This document shows, one piece after another, positions 9,600-20,400 of a stretch of 64,000 nt of DNA. Made by a program: the position numbers and the translations under genes. The notes beneath the pieces are model-generated. The model saw only the letters and a program-made list of their open reading frames with translations. It was not told where the DNA came from and did no database searches. Every line of letters begins with the position of its first letter. Within the stretch, counting starts at the first letter, position 1. The stretch covers positions 99,960,515 to 100,024,514 of the forward strand of contig NC_073746.1 in assembly GCF_029784135.1 (NCBI RefSeq), given 5' to 3'. Source of the DNA: Toxorhynchites rutilus septentrionalis. Taxonomy: Eukaryota; Arthropoda; Insecta; Diptera; Culicidae.

Positions 9600-9905
9600 A
9601 TAGAGAAAAGAAATTCTAAAAATATGGCGTGTTGGGACAACCGTCTGTGAAAATAAATGGCGCGTCGGGACAACCGCCAGAGGTACTGCGTGTTGGAATT
9701 ACCGCTTGAAAAATAGCTTAACAACCGCTTGGAAAAATGGTGCGTCGGGACAACCGCCTGAAAACTGCGTGTTGGGAAACCGCTTGGAAGTGGCGTGTCG
9801 GGACAACCGCCTGAAAACCGCGTGTTGGGAAACCGCTTGGAAGAGACGTGTCGGGACAACCGTCTAAGAAAGCTGCGTGTTGGGACAACCGCTTCAGCAA
9901 AAGAA
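9600..9905 (+). repeat. Tandem repeats in the TRIM interior
   Basis: Units built on GCGTGTCGGGACAACCGCCTG and GCGTGTTGGGAAACCGCTTGG alternate several times with a period of roughly 55-60 bases. Long frames through here on both strands are by-products of the repeat, not genes. Confidence 0.75.
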
Positions 9906-11225
9906 TGGTGGCGGAGCAGCCACCCAATGTCGGCGAGTTGGAATGGCTGCAGAAGTGATAATGCGAGTTGGGTTGATAGCATATTAGCTTCCAACTCAAT
10001 CATCAGGGTTTTCTTCAGAGAAAGTAATGCGGGAAGGAAAATCCAAAGGTTTTCGCCCCTATTAGACCGTGGAGGAGCACATAGTCACTGTAATGGTCGA
10101 GTGACAGTCTGAAACTAGGGGAAGTTCCGGATTTGACACCGAACGTTACATTGTGGAGAGCATTGTACACCGTTTCATTAATGATAATCAGCTGGATAAC
10201 CTAAAGTAGAGGTTTTAGCGAGCAGTATATCCACAACTGACATGCCTGCACCAAGAAAGGTTTCAATTCTGTTTCCATTTCTTATTAAGATAGTTGGAAT
10301 GTATGTATCTTCTCCCGTTAATAACGTGGATATTTGTTCCGGTGTGCAGCGTATGGAGAAACTACGGATATTTTCGTTGCCATTTCCTGGTAGGTTTTTT
10401 GTATGCGAGTATTTATAATTTGACTCTGTGGAAATTTAGATGATACAGGAACAAGAAAAGAATAAAAAAAAACACAAGCAATGAACAATTTTGACGGTTG
10501 CGTGTTATTGAGTGCGTACAGTACTTGCTTACATCTATTGAGTGCGTGCAGTACTTACTTAGATCTAGCCCATGATTATATATACAAGTGAAGCAACATC
10601 ATTACTTCAATAGAAAGAGGATTACGGTTTGTCGAGCGGGGGTTGTTTGTTTTGTTATTGCTAGGGTATGCCATTTTCGCATTTTCACATGCGAGAGCGA
10701 GATACGAGAGATGAACTGTGTGAGAATGAAATTCTACAAAATCCTTCCTTCTTTTTCACATAAATTCGAGAATGCCACATGATTGCTTCATCTGGTATAT
10801 ATAGGCACTAGCCAAAGTATACAAAACAAGGCAGTCCATTCCCACAAGTAGACATCCAATTTGGATGTGTAATATGTAATATGTAATATGTCAGCTTTAT
10901 CGAACTGCATTTATGGATATCACCCAGAGAATTTGCCCCCATTTTTCGTTCCTTTATAAAATCATGCTAGTTACAAAACACCTTTCTGAATTATAAACCG
11001 TTTTACAAGTGTTACGCAAATGGGAAGAATAGATAGAGTATGCAGATCAGTATAGACCGTTGGGATTGTAATCAGATAAAATGCACGCAGCAGTACATTT
11101 TTTTAATCCGTTTACACTATTTCAAGTATTCTGTAGCGTTGATTGAAGAAATTAAAATAAATTGAAATGACAAATCATGACACAAAAAAGTAAAATAACA
11201 TAAAAAGAATAAGGGAGAAGGAAGA

Positions 11226-11466
11226 TGTGAGGTGCGTGAAAGACACAACGTCCTATCCCTCGCAGTTGACAGTATAACAGTGATGTTGATATTATATACT
11301 GGCAACACTAGTTAGCCATACATTGGGCATAATTTCCTCTCACAACAGACAACTGTCGAGCCGGTAAGTCATACTCAATATTTATTCCCTGTGTCGGGTG
11401 ATTTCACTGTAGGTTTATACCGACTACATTGAGGAACCTGTACAGTAAATATATGAATGCTTCACA
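11226..11466 (+). repeat. 3' LTR of the TRIM element
   Basis: 241 bp, same as the 5' LTR apart from one seen base change; followed directly by the duplicated GCAAG. Confidence 0.9.
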
Positions 11467-11471
11467 GCAAG

Positions 11472-11997
11472 AACTGCTTTCTTTGGTTGATAACTGATGT
11501 TGAAAATTGACTGACGTTACATCTGCATTGTATAGAAACATAACTAAGGAGCAACATGATGAACTATGTATTTCCTGCTGCTCTGTTCTTATTTTAAAGG
11601 ACTTTATTCCGAAGGTCATCCGTCCCTATATTTACTGTTGGTTTTTCAGAACGCTTATAGCTCATCTGTTTCTCGACAGATCTTAAAGTTCGTCTCCAAA
11701 TCCTCAGTTCTTTTTCATTTTTATTTACATTGTTTGTGGAGACTACAAATCTTACAATTCATTCGTCTCCGAAACCACAGTTTAAGGTACGGTAATGTGA
11801 AATTTATGATAGTGAATGAGCTGAGGACCACTATGCATTCCTTATCATAGCCATCATTTTGATTTTACGATATGTGCATACGCCAAAGGATGCCCGGAGT
11901 TGAACATTCAATAAGTAAAAATATCAAGAAGCAACTATAAGATAGTGAGAAAAAATTGAGAAAGTTTGTAAAAAAACGCAAAAAACACAACACCAAA
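11472..11997 (+). other. Interior of HLE-3 between TRIM and second stem-loop
   Basis: AT-rich sequence ending with A-rich stretches before the stem-loop. A 94-codon frame at 11566-11850 has no recognisable family features. No histone codons are recognisable. Confidence 0.4.
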
Positions 11998-12013
11998 AGT
12001 TCTTTTCAGAACC
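11998..12013 (+). promoter_or_regulatory. Second histone-type stem-loop in HLE-3
   Basis: AGTTCTTTTCAGAACC, followed by CCCAACATG and CATAAAGAGTG. Equivalent to the perfect stem-loop on the minus strand at 50613-50628 of HLE-8, with the same flanking words. Confidence 0.65.
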
Positions 12014-12177
12014 CCCAACATGTTCATAAAGAGTGAACAATAAACTAATCCATTTTTCAGTTAGATAGGTAGGTATTCACCGAGGAGAAGAAAATTAAAC
12101 AATATATTTAGCAAAAGCTGTCCCCTATATATAGTCCTACGTCACTCCGGTTATGTCCCTGACATTACCCACCCGTC

Positions 12178-14802
12178 TTTGTTTTTCGAATAATCAAATA
12201 AATGTTCCGAATAAATGAAATGATTTTCAAAAAAATATCAAAAATTGAAGCATTCACTTCTCACAAAAGAACGATAACCAAAATGACGTAACATCAGTTA
12301 TGATTCATTAGGTCGGTCGAACACGCGTACTTCATTAGCTATAATCCACTCCAGTACTCCGCTTCCAAGTTTGAATGAAATTAATGATAGATTTCTATAT
12401 CAATTAACACCTACATCAGGGTACTATCGAGAAACGGGAACACAACCCCTTGATTGTAGAGATTCCCCGTTGACAAGGAGACTCCACCGAATTGGAGCTC
12501 CCATAACCCATATTTTGTCGAACAAGTTTAACCTAATTTACTACCCTTGCGTTCGATGATGTTCGCTCTAATTGGTGTAATCCTTATTAATTATCAGCGC
12601 GGAGCATTTTTCCGCCTTTCTTCACGGGCCGATACAAAAATGCGCAGACACTTCCGTAGAAAACGATCTCCTGCTGGAAACAACATCCTCCGGCATCCGG
12701 CGAAAATGGAGCACGGCCTTTAAACATTTTGACACACCGAACTGCTCTGCCTTTCGTCACGAACGTCGTCCGTCTCTCATCCCAGCCGCATTGTATTCCG
12801 TCGGTGAAAGTATAGTACCACTGATTAATACCATCCCTTTGAGACTCATAACTCATTTACTTAACATTTTCTCATTTTACGCTATCTTCTTCCGACGCTG
12901 CCTCGGCACTCGATTATTAATGGTGTCGTACCTCCCCCATCCTTGGCATCACTGGTTGTCGACTACAAGCCTGCAGCCTGCCTAGCTGCCTTCCGCATCG
13001 ACTTGGCATCCACCACGAATCGCTGTTGAAATACGTCTCACCGCCCACCCGATTAAAGACAACGATAGCGGGGGTTGGGGCGGATGGCGAGGACGACATC
13101 GAGCCAATTGCCGAGCAGCAGCAACCAGCGCTTCCCCAGGTCATGATAATGTTATCGTTTGGAATGAAATTGTTTTCAGCGGCGATTAATTTGTCAGCTT
13201 CTTGTCGTAATTTCCTTCCGCCCATCGATGGGAAGTGTGCGAGACCGGTTTGCTCTTGCCGTTTTGGCTGGCGACGGGTCATCGGATGGCGGGGTCTTAT
13301 TGCAGTGCTGCTGTGGGGTGCGTTATGATTTATGGTCGAGGCGATCAAACGGTTCACTCCCGCGCAGGGATTCAATTTGGTAGCGCAGTTGATTTTGAAG
13401 TTATTCTGTTAGAATGAATACAGGTGTTGAAACACAAGTTATAAACTTTTGTGGGATAATAGAGTCTATTGTTAGCATGAGTGCTTGCCCCCTTTGGTTT
13501 TGTTTTCGATAAATAAGGCATTAAACTCTTGAAACATAAAACAATAAAACAAATGTAGGGGACATAATTGGAGAGATGTAGGATACACAAATGGTTGTCA
13601 TTTCAAATATTTTGTATCATTTTCATTTTTTTTTTATTCATATGATAATGCGAATAGGGCGTAAAGTAATCTACCAAGACCCGGAAAGTTGTATTGTTTT
13701 TGTGGTTCTGGAAAGAACTTTCAGTGCTTTCTTTGGCGTTGGTGATGCTGAACCATAACTTTGGTACTGTCTCTTGGCTTGTTTTAGTGAGGTTTTTCAG
13801 CTAAACGTTTATTCGACAGGGATGATTAGGTGAAGATAATGAAGATGATGGTTTGTATTATAGAGGCTCATAGCCTTGACAATTTGGAAAACTAAACGTA
13901 AACTCTTATCTCTCGGCCCAGAGAAAGGCCATTTGGACGTCCTCGCTACCACCGTCGGCTTGTTGCTAGCTGGATGACCGAGAATGATGTTTTGACGAAT
14001 GAGTGAGTGTTTCATTTCGGAAACTTCAAACTAAAACACTCAGTAGTTTTCAGTATCTCTTAGCAAATTCATATCTCATATAATCATATAATCCATAAAT
14101 TATACTATGCAGCCAATTTTGCAGAACAACATAAGAAAATCCGTTGTGCTCATTGAAACAAATTTCAGTTTTCAATCAATTTTAATTGATTTAGGCAAGA
14201 AACTCCTTAACAGTCCTAACTGAGCTGGATTAAAACATGTACAGTTTTTGTATCGATACATATTGTAAATACACATCATCGTGTTTTCGGCGAATTTTCG
14301 AATACGAACTTCGAATAAATTAGTCGTGCTATAGTTAACTGTGACTGGATCCAGCTACTTGATAACTACATCACAATGTTCACTCTCGCGTCTATTAAAT
14401 TATTTCGCAGCATTCGCAAACATCAGCTCAATGGGACCGGCCAAGGATGTCGGACCTACAATTGACTGCTTCACTCAAGTTACGTCAAGCGTAAAGAGAA
14501 TAATCTCAAACGCAACCCTAAAAGTTTTTAGACTTTTATGAATGAAAAACGCAAAACGAACAGTCTTCCAAAATCTTTGTTTCTTGATGATAGAGTAACC
14601 GAGCCTCGTATATCAGTTTGTGAACTGTTCGCAAATCATTCTTCAAGCGTGTTCAAAAAGAGCCATATCACGGATTAGACTATAGGCCTGGCGTTAGATA
14701 ATGTACCTAGAAACGTGAATGAGACAGAACAAAAGCGTTCTTGACTCAATTCGTAAATAAGAATCTTTACTTTATTATAGAGAAAATATATTACTTTATT
14801 AC
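12178..14802. other. Mostly unique intergenic DNA; GC-richer block 12580-13420 of unknown nature
   Basis: Bases 12580-13420 are visibly less AT-rich than their surroundings. They hold overlapping open frames on both strands: minus 12587-12856 (89 codons, with clustered Cys and aromatic residues) and minus 12917-13375 (152 codons), with plus 13026-13328 opposite. None resembles a family I know. The block could be an exon, a conserved non-coding element or chance. Around 14772-14793 and 14810-14831 CTTTATTATAGAGAAAATATAT is duplicated next to the truncated HLE-5. I see nothing else here. Confidence 0.35.
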
Positions 14803-16018
14803 TTGTTACTTTATTATAGAGAAAATATATTTGAAATGGAAAAGCTAATTTCATTTACAATTCTTACTTTCTGAGTGCTTATTCAATCCATTTTCATTTT
14901 CGCTTGAAACCCATAGGGACACGGAACTCCTTAATTTTCCCAATTTTTCTCGTCGCATGAACTTTCTTTGGGAGAAAAAAAATCGTTTCATATTTCAAGT
15001 CGTTTTAACACAACCGCTACCATATACAATTTTACAATGCATGATCGGTCATTGATATGAAATTCAACAAAGCAACCAACATCAAAGTTCCAAGAATTTA
15101 AATTTTATTTATATTCTATCTACGATTACGATTCTACATAAGTTCTATTCAGTTGATTGAAACATCATTCTTCAATCAATCCATCGAAAGATTCTTATTG
15201 GAACGAAAATAAAATAAAAACTCGTTCATCGCTCCCAACTTATTCGCCAGCACGTATGCAATCAACAATGCCCACGCTATTTACAATGAGCACCATCCAT
15301 TTGTGGACGTCGTTTGTTAAACTATCGACCACGAGAGTATTTATATGCTGATTTCCCCCAGGTATCTTGGTTTTGATATCTCTGTTAGGGAATACATTTC
15401 GATGGAAACAAAAGCTTCTACTTTCATGTGTTTGCAATGCCGATTTCCCCCAGCTGGGTTTAAATGGCTCTGTTAGGGAACACACTTCGGTGGGAACAAA
15501 AGTTCCCTTTACTTTGATGTATTTGCAACGCCGATTTATCCGTATCTTGAATTTCGACCAATCAGAACGAGGTATTTCCGTTTGGAGATTTTTCGATTGT
15601 TTGATAGTCAGTTTCATATGATATATTATTTTATCCATTGTGATGAATTGTTATGGAGTGCTCAGATTGATTGATGCAAATATCTCGTAAATACATCAGG
15701 AAATAACTGACCAATAATTGTAGGTACATGAGCCACCGCATGCGTCGGTAATTTCGACCAATCAGAAGTGGGTATTTCCGTTAGGATAGGGGTTGAGATT
15801 TTTCAATTGTTCGATAATTAGTTTCATGACATATATTATTTTATTCAATGTAAAAAAATTTTATGGAGTGTCGGAATTGATTGACGCTAAAAACTCATCA
15901 ATCCATCATTAAATAACTGAGCAATAAGCGTTTGAAATTGGACAATTTTCACTATGCGCTCGATTTTCGATATTCATTTTGTACCCCATATATTCCCGAG
16001 AGACGTAATCCTACGTCA
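14803..16018 (-). mobile_element. HLE-5, 3'-truncated Helentron-like repeat
   Basis: The 5' end on the minus strand is TGACGTAGGATTACGTCT at 16018. Moving left it matches HLE-6 and HLE-1 in order: 5' block, CCAATCAGAA region (about 15545 and again at 15758), 95-bp-type units (15350-15545) and the block shared with 28715-29090. The histone-type promoter and stem-loop block is not found to the left, so the copy is truncated near 14803. It carries the GGATT version of the terminal repeat, like HLE-1 and HLE-6. Confidence 0.68.
15350..15545. repeat. Tandem ~95-bp-type units in HLE-5
   Basis: About two units with GCCGATTTCCCCCAG and GTTAGGGAACACACTTCGGTG. Same family as the units at 3652-3936. 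Confidence 0.7.
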
Positions 16019-18034
16019 AAACAAACAATGTTAACTGCTTGGAAATAGGCTGTATATTTGCCTCAGCAGAGATTCATTACTAATACCCTAGCGTAAATAA
16101 TTCCGTCCCGCTATCTCCCCTCCTTGTTTATATTTATCATTACAAATGGGGTTTCAGCGTAGCGAAGATGCACTAATTTTACGTACGGGTTATGAAGCAG
16201 CACGTACGCACACCAATATCCATATATCGATGGCTTGAAGCAACTAAATATACACACACTTATCTCTGTTTTGCGCTCTTCTCAACAGAAGCCCTTTCTG
16301 TTAATATAGTCAGTCTAGATAAGCTTAGCTGTCATCCTTTGTGGAAAGAAAGCGAGACCAAATCACTGACAAAATTCTAGAACATTTATTCTATTGGTGA
16401 GCTGACGATAGCCTAGCTTGATGATTCTCCACATAATTGTGTAGCTCAAAACATTAATGCAATGGCGTCAGCCAGAGACATCAGCGAGTGAATAATTTAG
16501 TCCACAGCTCAGTCCAAAACGAAGACATGTGATGGCCCAAAACAAGGAAGAACAAGCGATGTTCATTTTTTCGTATCTAGAACGATACTGAAAGTTTGCC
16601 TTTCCTTCCTTTTCTTGTTGAATTTAAGAGACTTTAAACTTCTTCAGTTCATTCGCCTCTAGCTTTCAAAAAGGTCCTTGGAAAACTCTACTCTTTCCTC
16701 ATATTACCCCTCCATCCCCATTGCCTTGAGAAAACCATTCGATCCCTCGCCGTCCAGCTCGCCCAGCAAAGGTGTTGTCCGGTCGGTGTCTTCACGAAGA
16801 ATGAAGTTTGCCTCAGCAATATCCAGTGTTTGTACTCTAGGCAACTATTCTCATTCGTTCTTTTTCTTTTCCTTTGTTCACGGAGACTTGACATCTTATG
16901 ATTTCCCCTTCGTTGCTCCTCGATAAGTTGCTCGCTATTGACAGCTCTGTTCGGGAAAGCACACAAATGGGCAGAACTGATCTGACGAACGTTGTTCTGC
17001 CATATAAATTATTTCTAGTGCATATTTTGGTTATTAAATAAAAAAATAAAACACACCTACGATAGTGATTGAATGTTTTAACGATCTATAAAATGTGATG
17101 TGATTGTGATAGAACAAATGAGAATTTGATTGTCTGAATTTGAGACTCTAAGAACAAATGTGAAAAATGTAAAATATAAAACAAATGAAAATTATTACCC
17201 GAACGAATCGCAATTTTGCTTTCTGTAATCCGTTCAACTCACGACCAATCGAGTTGTGCTAAAAATTATTTACAATTTTAATTACTATTTCGTTCAAAAT
17301 TTTTCCTCACTTGCAGATAGTTTGTTACTCTTTAATATAGAACACATATTGGATACGGGAGATCTGATTTCCATTTTAAGTTTATGTTTTAAAGGCGTGG
17401 CGAGGTTGCTAAATTTGTATAACTCCATTGGGCTTAAGTTCAACGGATTACAAATTGCAAGCCATTCTGGAAATTCTAACTCGATCGAATTTCAGAATAC
17501 GGGTGAGTTCAAGGCATGTTGCTTGGCATAAATCTTGGAAACTCCGAGAAACTTACACCATTTACTATCTCAGTAGATATTTCTTCCACTCTTCTCAAAG
17601 AATTCTCTTCTGATGTGTACTGTGGTCACCCATATTACTTGGCACTCAGAATTTTGTAAGAATCCGTCGAACTGTTTCGGAGGAGTTCGACCACGAACAT
17701 CGTGACACAAGATTTTTATACAATTTATTAAATTACAATTTTTTTTTGTCCTTTATTAAAGAGAGATAAAGGCAAAGAAATTATTTGAAATTATCAGTAA
17801 GAGACTGGAAATAAATTTAATTATTATGCTGAGAAAAAATAATTTAATAAAAAAACGTTAAAAAATCAAATAATATAAATATATGCCTCATGTAAATGAA
17901 TCAATGTAATTTGAATAATTTTAATGTTGAAAATAATGTAAACATGATTTTCTGAAACGTTTATAACTTTATAAATTGTGAAAATAATAATTTTAGTACA
18001 GAGTGGACAGTATCCAATTTCTTTTCGCTTTATA
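16019..18034. other. Intergenic DNA with old repeat fragments
   Basis: About 16870-16975 resembles the reverse of the interior of HLE-7 (shared GGAGACTT, GATTTCCCCTT, GCTATTGACAGCTCT, AAAGCACACAAATG), so an older HLE relative is likely. About 17440-17690 contains decayed pieces similar to the body of the SINE at 18590-18871 (TTGGCATAAATC, CTTGGCACTCAGAAT). The rest, including 16030-16600 and 17700-18030, is AT-rich with no recognisable gene. Confidence 0.4.
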
Positions 18035-18217
18035 TTAGGCTGTCAAAAAAGTCCTGCGGTATTTCCGCGAGGTGTCGTTGTAAGCGCGTAGTTCTAGTTG
18101 TATTCATTGTATCGAGTCATACTATAGCTTGTTGGAAAGGTATTTTTGCGCGCTATAATATAGTCCTTGACAGTGTTTTGTTTGGTTAAGTCGTTCGTGA
18201 GTTATAGTGTCGCAAAT

Positions 18218-18550
18218 ATGGAGCAAAATAAAGAGAAAATCCGACATATTTTACAGTACTACTATGACAAAGGCAAAAATGCATCTCAAGCTGCCAATAA
18301 AATTTGTGCAGTTTATGGACCCGATACAGTTTCCATTTCCACCGCACAACGATGGTTTCAACGTTTTCGTTCTGGTGTAGAGGTCGTCGAAGATGCGCCA
18401 CGCTCCGGAAGGCCTGTCGTCGAAAATTGCGACAAAATCGCTGAATTAGCCGAGAAAGACCGGCATAGTAGCAGCCGTAGCATCGGCCAAGAGCTGGGGA
18501 TAAGTCATCAAACCGTTACTCGGTTCTCGCCGTTTTTGCAGAGGATATAG
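18218..18550 (+). pseudogene. Mariner transposase, N-terminal DNA-binding part only
   Basis: The ATG at 18218 (preferred over an upstream one at 18167, because the family begins with MEQNKE-type residues) gives about 100 recognisable residues. There is a first helix-turn-helix (HILQYYYDKGKNASQAANKI), the WFQRFRSG linker, RSGRP, and a second helix-turn-helix ending GQELGISHQTV. These bind the terminal repeats. Full mariner transposases have about 345 residues and a DD34D catalytic core; here the frame ends at 18550 shortly after the second motif and no catalytic domain follows. The wording is closest to the mellifera-type mariners. It cannot catalyse transposition. Confidence 0.82.
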
Positions 18551-18589
18551 TCGTGAAACATCTAAATTAGTGGATTTAAATAACATTTT

Positions 18590-18871
18590 CGGGTGCTCCC
18601 TTGGCCGAGTGGTTAGCGTCATAACTAACATGCCGGGTGTTCGAGTTCGATTCCCGTTCTGGTCGTGGGAATTTTTCGTCAAAGAAATTTCCTCCGACTT
18701 GCACTGTGATCACGCGTATTCTAGAGCTTGCCACTCAGAATGCATTCGAGCCGTGTTATTTGGCATAGAAATCTCAACTAAGTACTAATAAAAATGACGC
18801 AAGTAATACTACGTTGAGATGGCGAAGTTCCTCTAGGAACGTTAGTGCCATTGAAGAAGAAGAAGAAGAAG
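18590..18871 (+). mobile_element. tRNA-derived SINE (Feilai-like) with (GAA)n tail
   Basis: A Pol III A box (TGGCCGAGTGGTTAGCGTC, 18602-18620) and B box (GTTCGAGTTCGATTCCCG) lie at the start and a GAAGAAGAA tail at the end. A perfect 12-bp duplication AAATAACATTTT flanks it (18578-18589 and 18872-18883). The head resembles a Ser/Leu-type tRNA. It encodes nothing and relies on a LINE reverse transcriptase. The name Feilai is a suggestion from memory of Aedes SINEs, not a match I could run. Confidence 0.85.
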
Positions 18872-18941
18872 AAATAACATTTTGAAAATGGAAAACAAGA
18901 AGTCAACTTCTTTATCAATTTCGCTACAATATCATTTTATA

Positions 18942-19260
18942 TTGGGTTGGGTAAATAGAAATGTCGTATTTCTTTTCGAAATTTGGCACTTTATTTAACA
19001 TACTTAAAATTATCCAATTTAAGTCAAATATGCGCCGTTTTGTTCGCAAACTTGTTGCCATTTAGGAGGCAACTTCATTAACGCGCTATAACTTGAGACT
19101 GAAAAGGACAATCACAACACTGTCAAAACGACACTTGTAGCACAGATTGTCGTCTTCAAATAGCCGTATAGTATGACTCGATGCGATAAGTACAACACAA
19201 GATATGTTTAAGTGTTGCCATATATTGACAATATACGACATTTCTTTTTCCCCAACCTAA
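18942..19260 (-). mobile_element. Mariner-derived MITE (internally deleted)
   Basis: Inverted ends TTGGGTTGGG...AGAAATGTCGTAT (left) and TTAGGTTGGGG...AGAAATGTCGTAT (right, minus strand) are flanked by TA on both sides (18940-18941, 19261-19262). On the minus strand about 19080-19015 reads a transposase C-terminus (LPPKWQQVCEQNGAYL then stop), as in mariners. The catalytic core has been deleted. Confidence 0.8.
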
Positions 19261-19263
19261 TAC

Positions 19264-20400
19264 ATGTTAACCTTGTATTTTAAAGTTACTGAAATTACTC
19301 GGATGGGGCCAGACAAATTACGAGTTGTCGTCTCTTGCAGGACCCAAGCGAATGCAATAACGCGTTGTGATCTCTTTGCGATTGAGTATCGCGTATACGT
19401 ACCCTGTTGCAACGTTGAAATAGACGGTGTAATAAACGAAAAGGGTTTGACTCGAAAAGAGATACTCGATGGTGTCGGTCGCTTCAAGAACTCCTCACTT
19501 AAAAGTGTGAAGATTCTTGAATGCGATCGACTGAAGTCTGTGTCACTTAAAAATGACAAACGAGTTCTCAATCGGACAAACTCTTTTCGTGTGACATTTG
19601 AGGGTTCCGCTCTTCCAAACTACGTTGCAATAGGTGCACTTCGTTTACCTGTTCGGTTGTTTGTACCCCGGGTAATGAAATGCAACAAATGCATGCAACT
19701 CGGTCACACGGCCGCCTATTGTTGCAACAAAAAACGATGCGCAGATTGTGGAGAGAGTCATGATGGGACTTCTTGCGCAAAAGAGCGCAAGTGTCTTCAT
19801 TGCGACGAGGCTCCACATGATCTTTCTCAATGCCCGGTGTACATACAACGAGGGGAAAAACTCAAGCGTTCCTTAAAGGAACGTTCCAAGCGGACTTATG
19901 CAGAAATGCTTAAGAGTTCCGCTTCAACGACTCAGGACAATCCCTACTCCATTCTGCAGAACGACGAGCCTGTTGCTGACGCTCCCAATGCAGGAAGATC
20001 CGGTACATCGCAGGATGCCATTAGGAAAAGAAAAATTACTTCTTTTCCATCACTCCCCAGAAAGAAGACCGAAACTTCCCAAATTGGAATGAAACCTCGT
20101 ATCGAACGTGCTGAGAATAGACCGAAGCAAGTACCTCCTGGTTTAAGCGGTTCTTCTACGCACCAGGGGTCCTCAGCACTTCCCGGAGCAGAGCCCAACA
20201 CGTCTGTTCCTTTTTCGCGGTCGAGGCAACAGCCACAATCTGGCTTGCTTGCGCTTTCTGACCTGGTGGACAATATTTTAAATGCTTTAAATATAAATGA
20301 CCCTCTTAAAAGCATAGTATTATGTTTGCTCCCGATTGTGAGAACATTTTTGAAAGAAAAATGTGGTTTTTTAGCAGCGTTCATTTCCCTCGATGCCTGA
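19264..20400 (+). CDS. LINE ORF1 protein, gag-like RNA-binding (N-terminus probably lost)
   Basis: 378 residues. ORF1 proteins of I-type LINEs coat the element RNA and carry it with ORF2 to the nucleus. Residues about 140-195 hold three CCHC zinc knuckles (CNKCMQLGHTAAYC, CADCGESHDGTSC, CLHCDEAPHDLSQC). A low-complexity, basic and Ser/Pro-rich region follows (about 200-330). The first 100 residues look like the inside of the usual gag domain, and an in-frame stop lies directly upstream at 19258, inside the neighbouring MITE. The native start is therefore probably missing. It overlaps ORF2 by eight bases (ATGCCTGA), a junction suited to reinitiation. Confidence 0.82.
   Translation: MLTLYFKVTEITRMGPDKLRVVVSCRTQANAITRCDLFAIEYRVYVPCCNVEIDGVINEKGLTRKEILDGVGRFKNSSLKSVKILECDRLKSVSLKNDKRVLNRTNSFRVTFEGSALPNYVAIGALRLPVRLFVPRVMKCNKCMQLGHTAAYCCNKKRCADCGESHDGTSCAKERKCLHCDEAPHDLSQCPVYIQRGEKLKRSLKERSKRTYAEMLKSSASTTQDNPYSILQNDEPVADAPNAGRSGTSQDAIRKRKITSFPSLPRKKTETSQIGMKPRIERAENRPKQVPPGLSGSSTHQGSSALPGAEPNTSVPFSRSRQQPQSGLLALSDLVDNILNALNINDPLKSIVLCLLPIVRTFLKEKCGFLAAFISLDA

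Larger units (their letters stand above)
9313..11466 (+). mobile_element. TRIM/LARD-type non-coding LTR retrotransposon (2154 bp)
   Basis: Two 241-bp LTRs (9313-9553 and 11226-11466), starting TGTGAGG and ending TTCACA, flank a non-coding interior. A 5-bp duplication GCAAG (9308-9312 and 11467-11471) marks the insertion. Just inside the 5' LTR is TGGCGATCCTGCCGGAT, a likely tRNA primer-binding site, and before the 3' LTR is the polypurine run AAGGGAGAAGGAAGA. I see one LTR difference (near 9450 versus 11363), so the insertion is recent. No gag or pol is present, so it must borrow enzymes; the 5-bp TSD fits BEL/Pao or copia-like integrases. Confidence 0.9.
6981..12177 (+). mobile_element. HLE-3, Helentron-like repeat carrying a histone H2A pseudogene, split by two insertions
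   Basis: The 5' end is TGACGTAGGACTACGTCT at 6981. The 3' end has TATAGTCCTACGTCA (12130-12144), a palindrome with arms GGTTATGTC and GACATTACC, then CACCCGTC before T's (12177). The order matches HLE-8 on the minus strand (50436-53752): 5' block, CCAAT-bearing histone promoter, H2A start (8696), stem-loop (9046), a second stem-loop (11998) and the 3' terminus. HLE-4 (7341-8532) and a TRIM (9313-11466) interrupt it. That the parts before and after the TRIM belong to one element is inferred from this order. Confidence 0.72.
18035..18940 (+). mobile_element. Mariner-family element, 3'-truncated and interrupted by a SINE
   Basis: After TA, the sequence TTAGGCTGTCAAAAAAGTC resembles a mariner terminal repeat. 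A transposase start follows at 18218. The right-hand terminal repeat is not found before the next element at 18942. A SINE (18590-18871) with a 12-bp TSD lies within the remnant. Confidence 0.7.

Noticed and set aside
9491..10003. 170-codon minus-strand frame with repeats
   Set aside because: Lies in the TRIM LTR and its tandem repeat; repetitive, no start context or family, and other phases are equally open.
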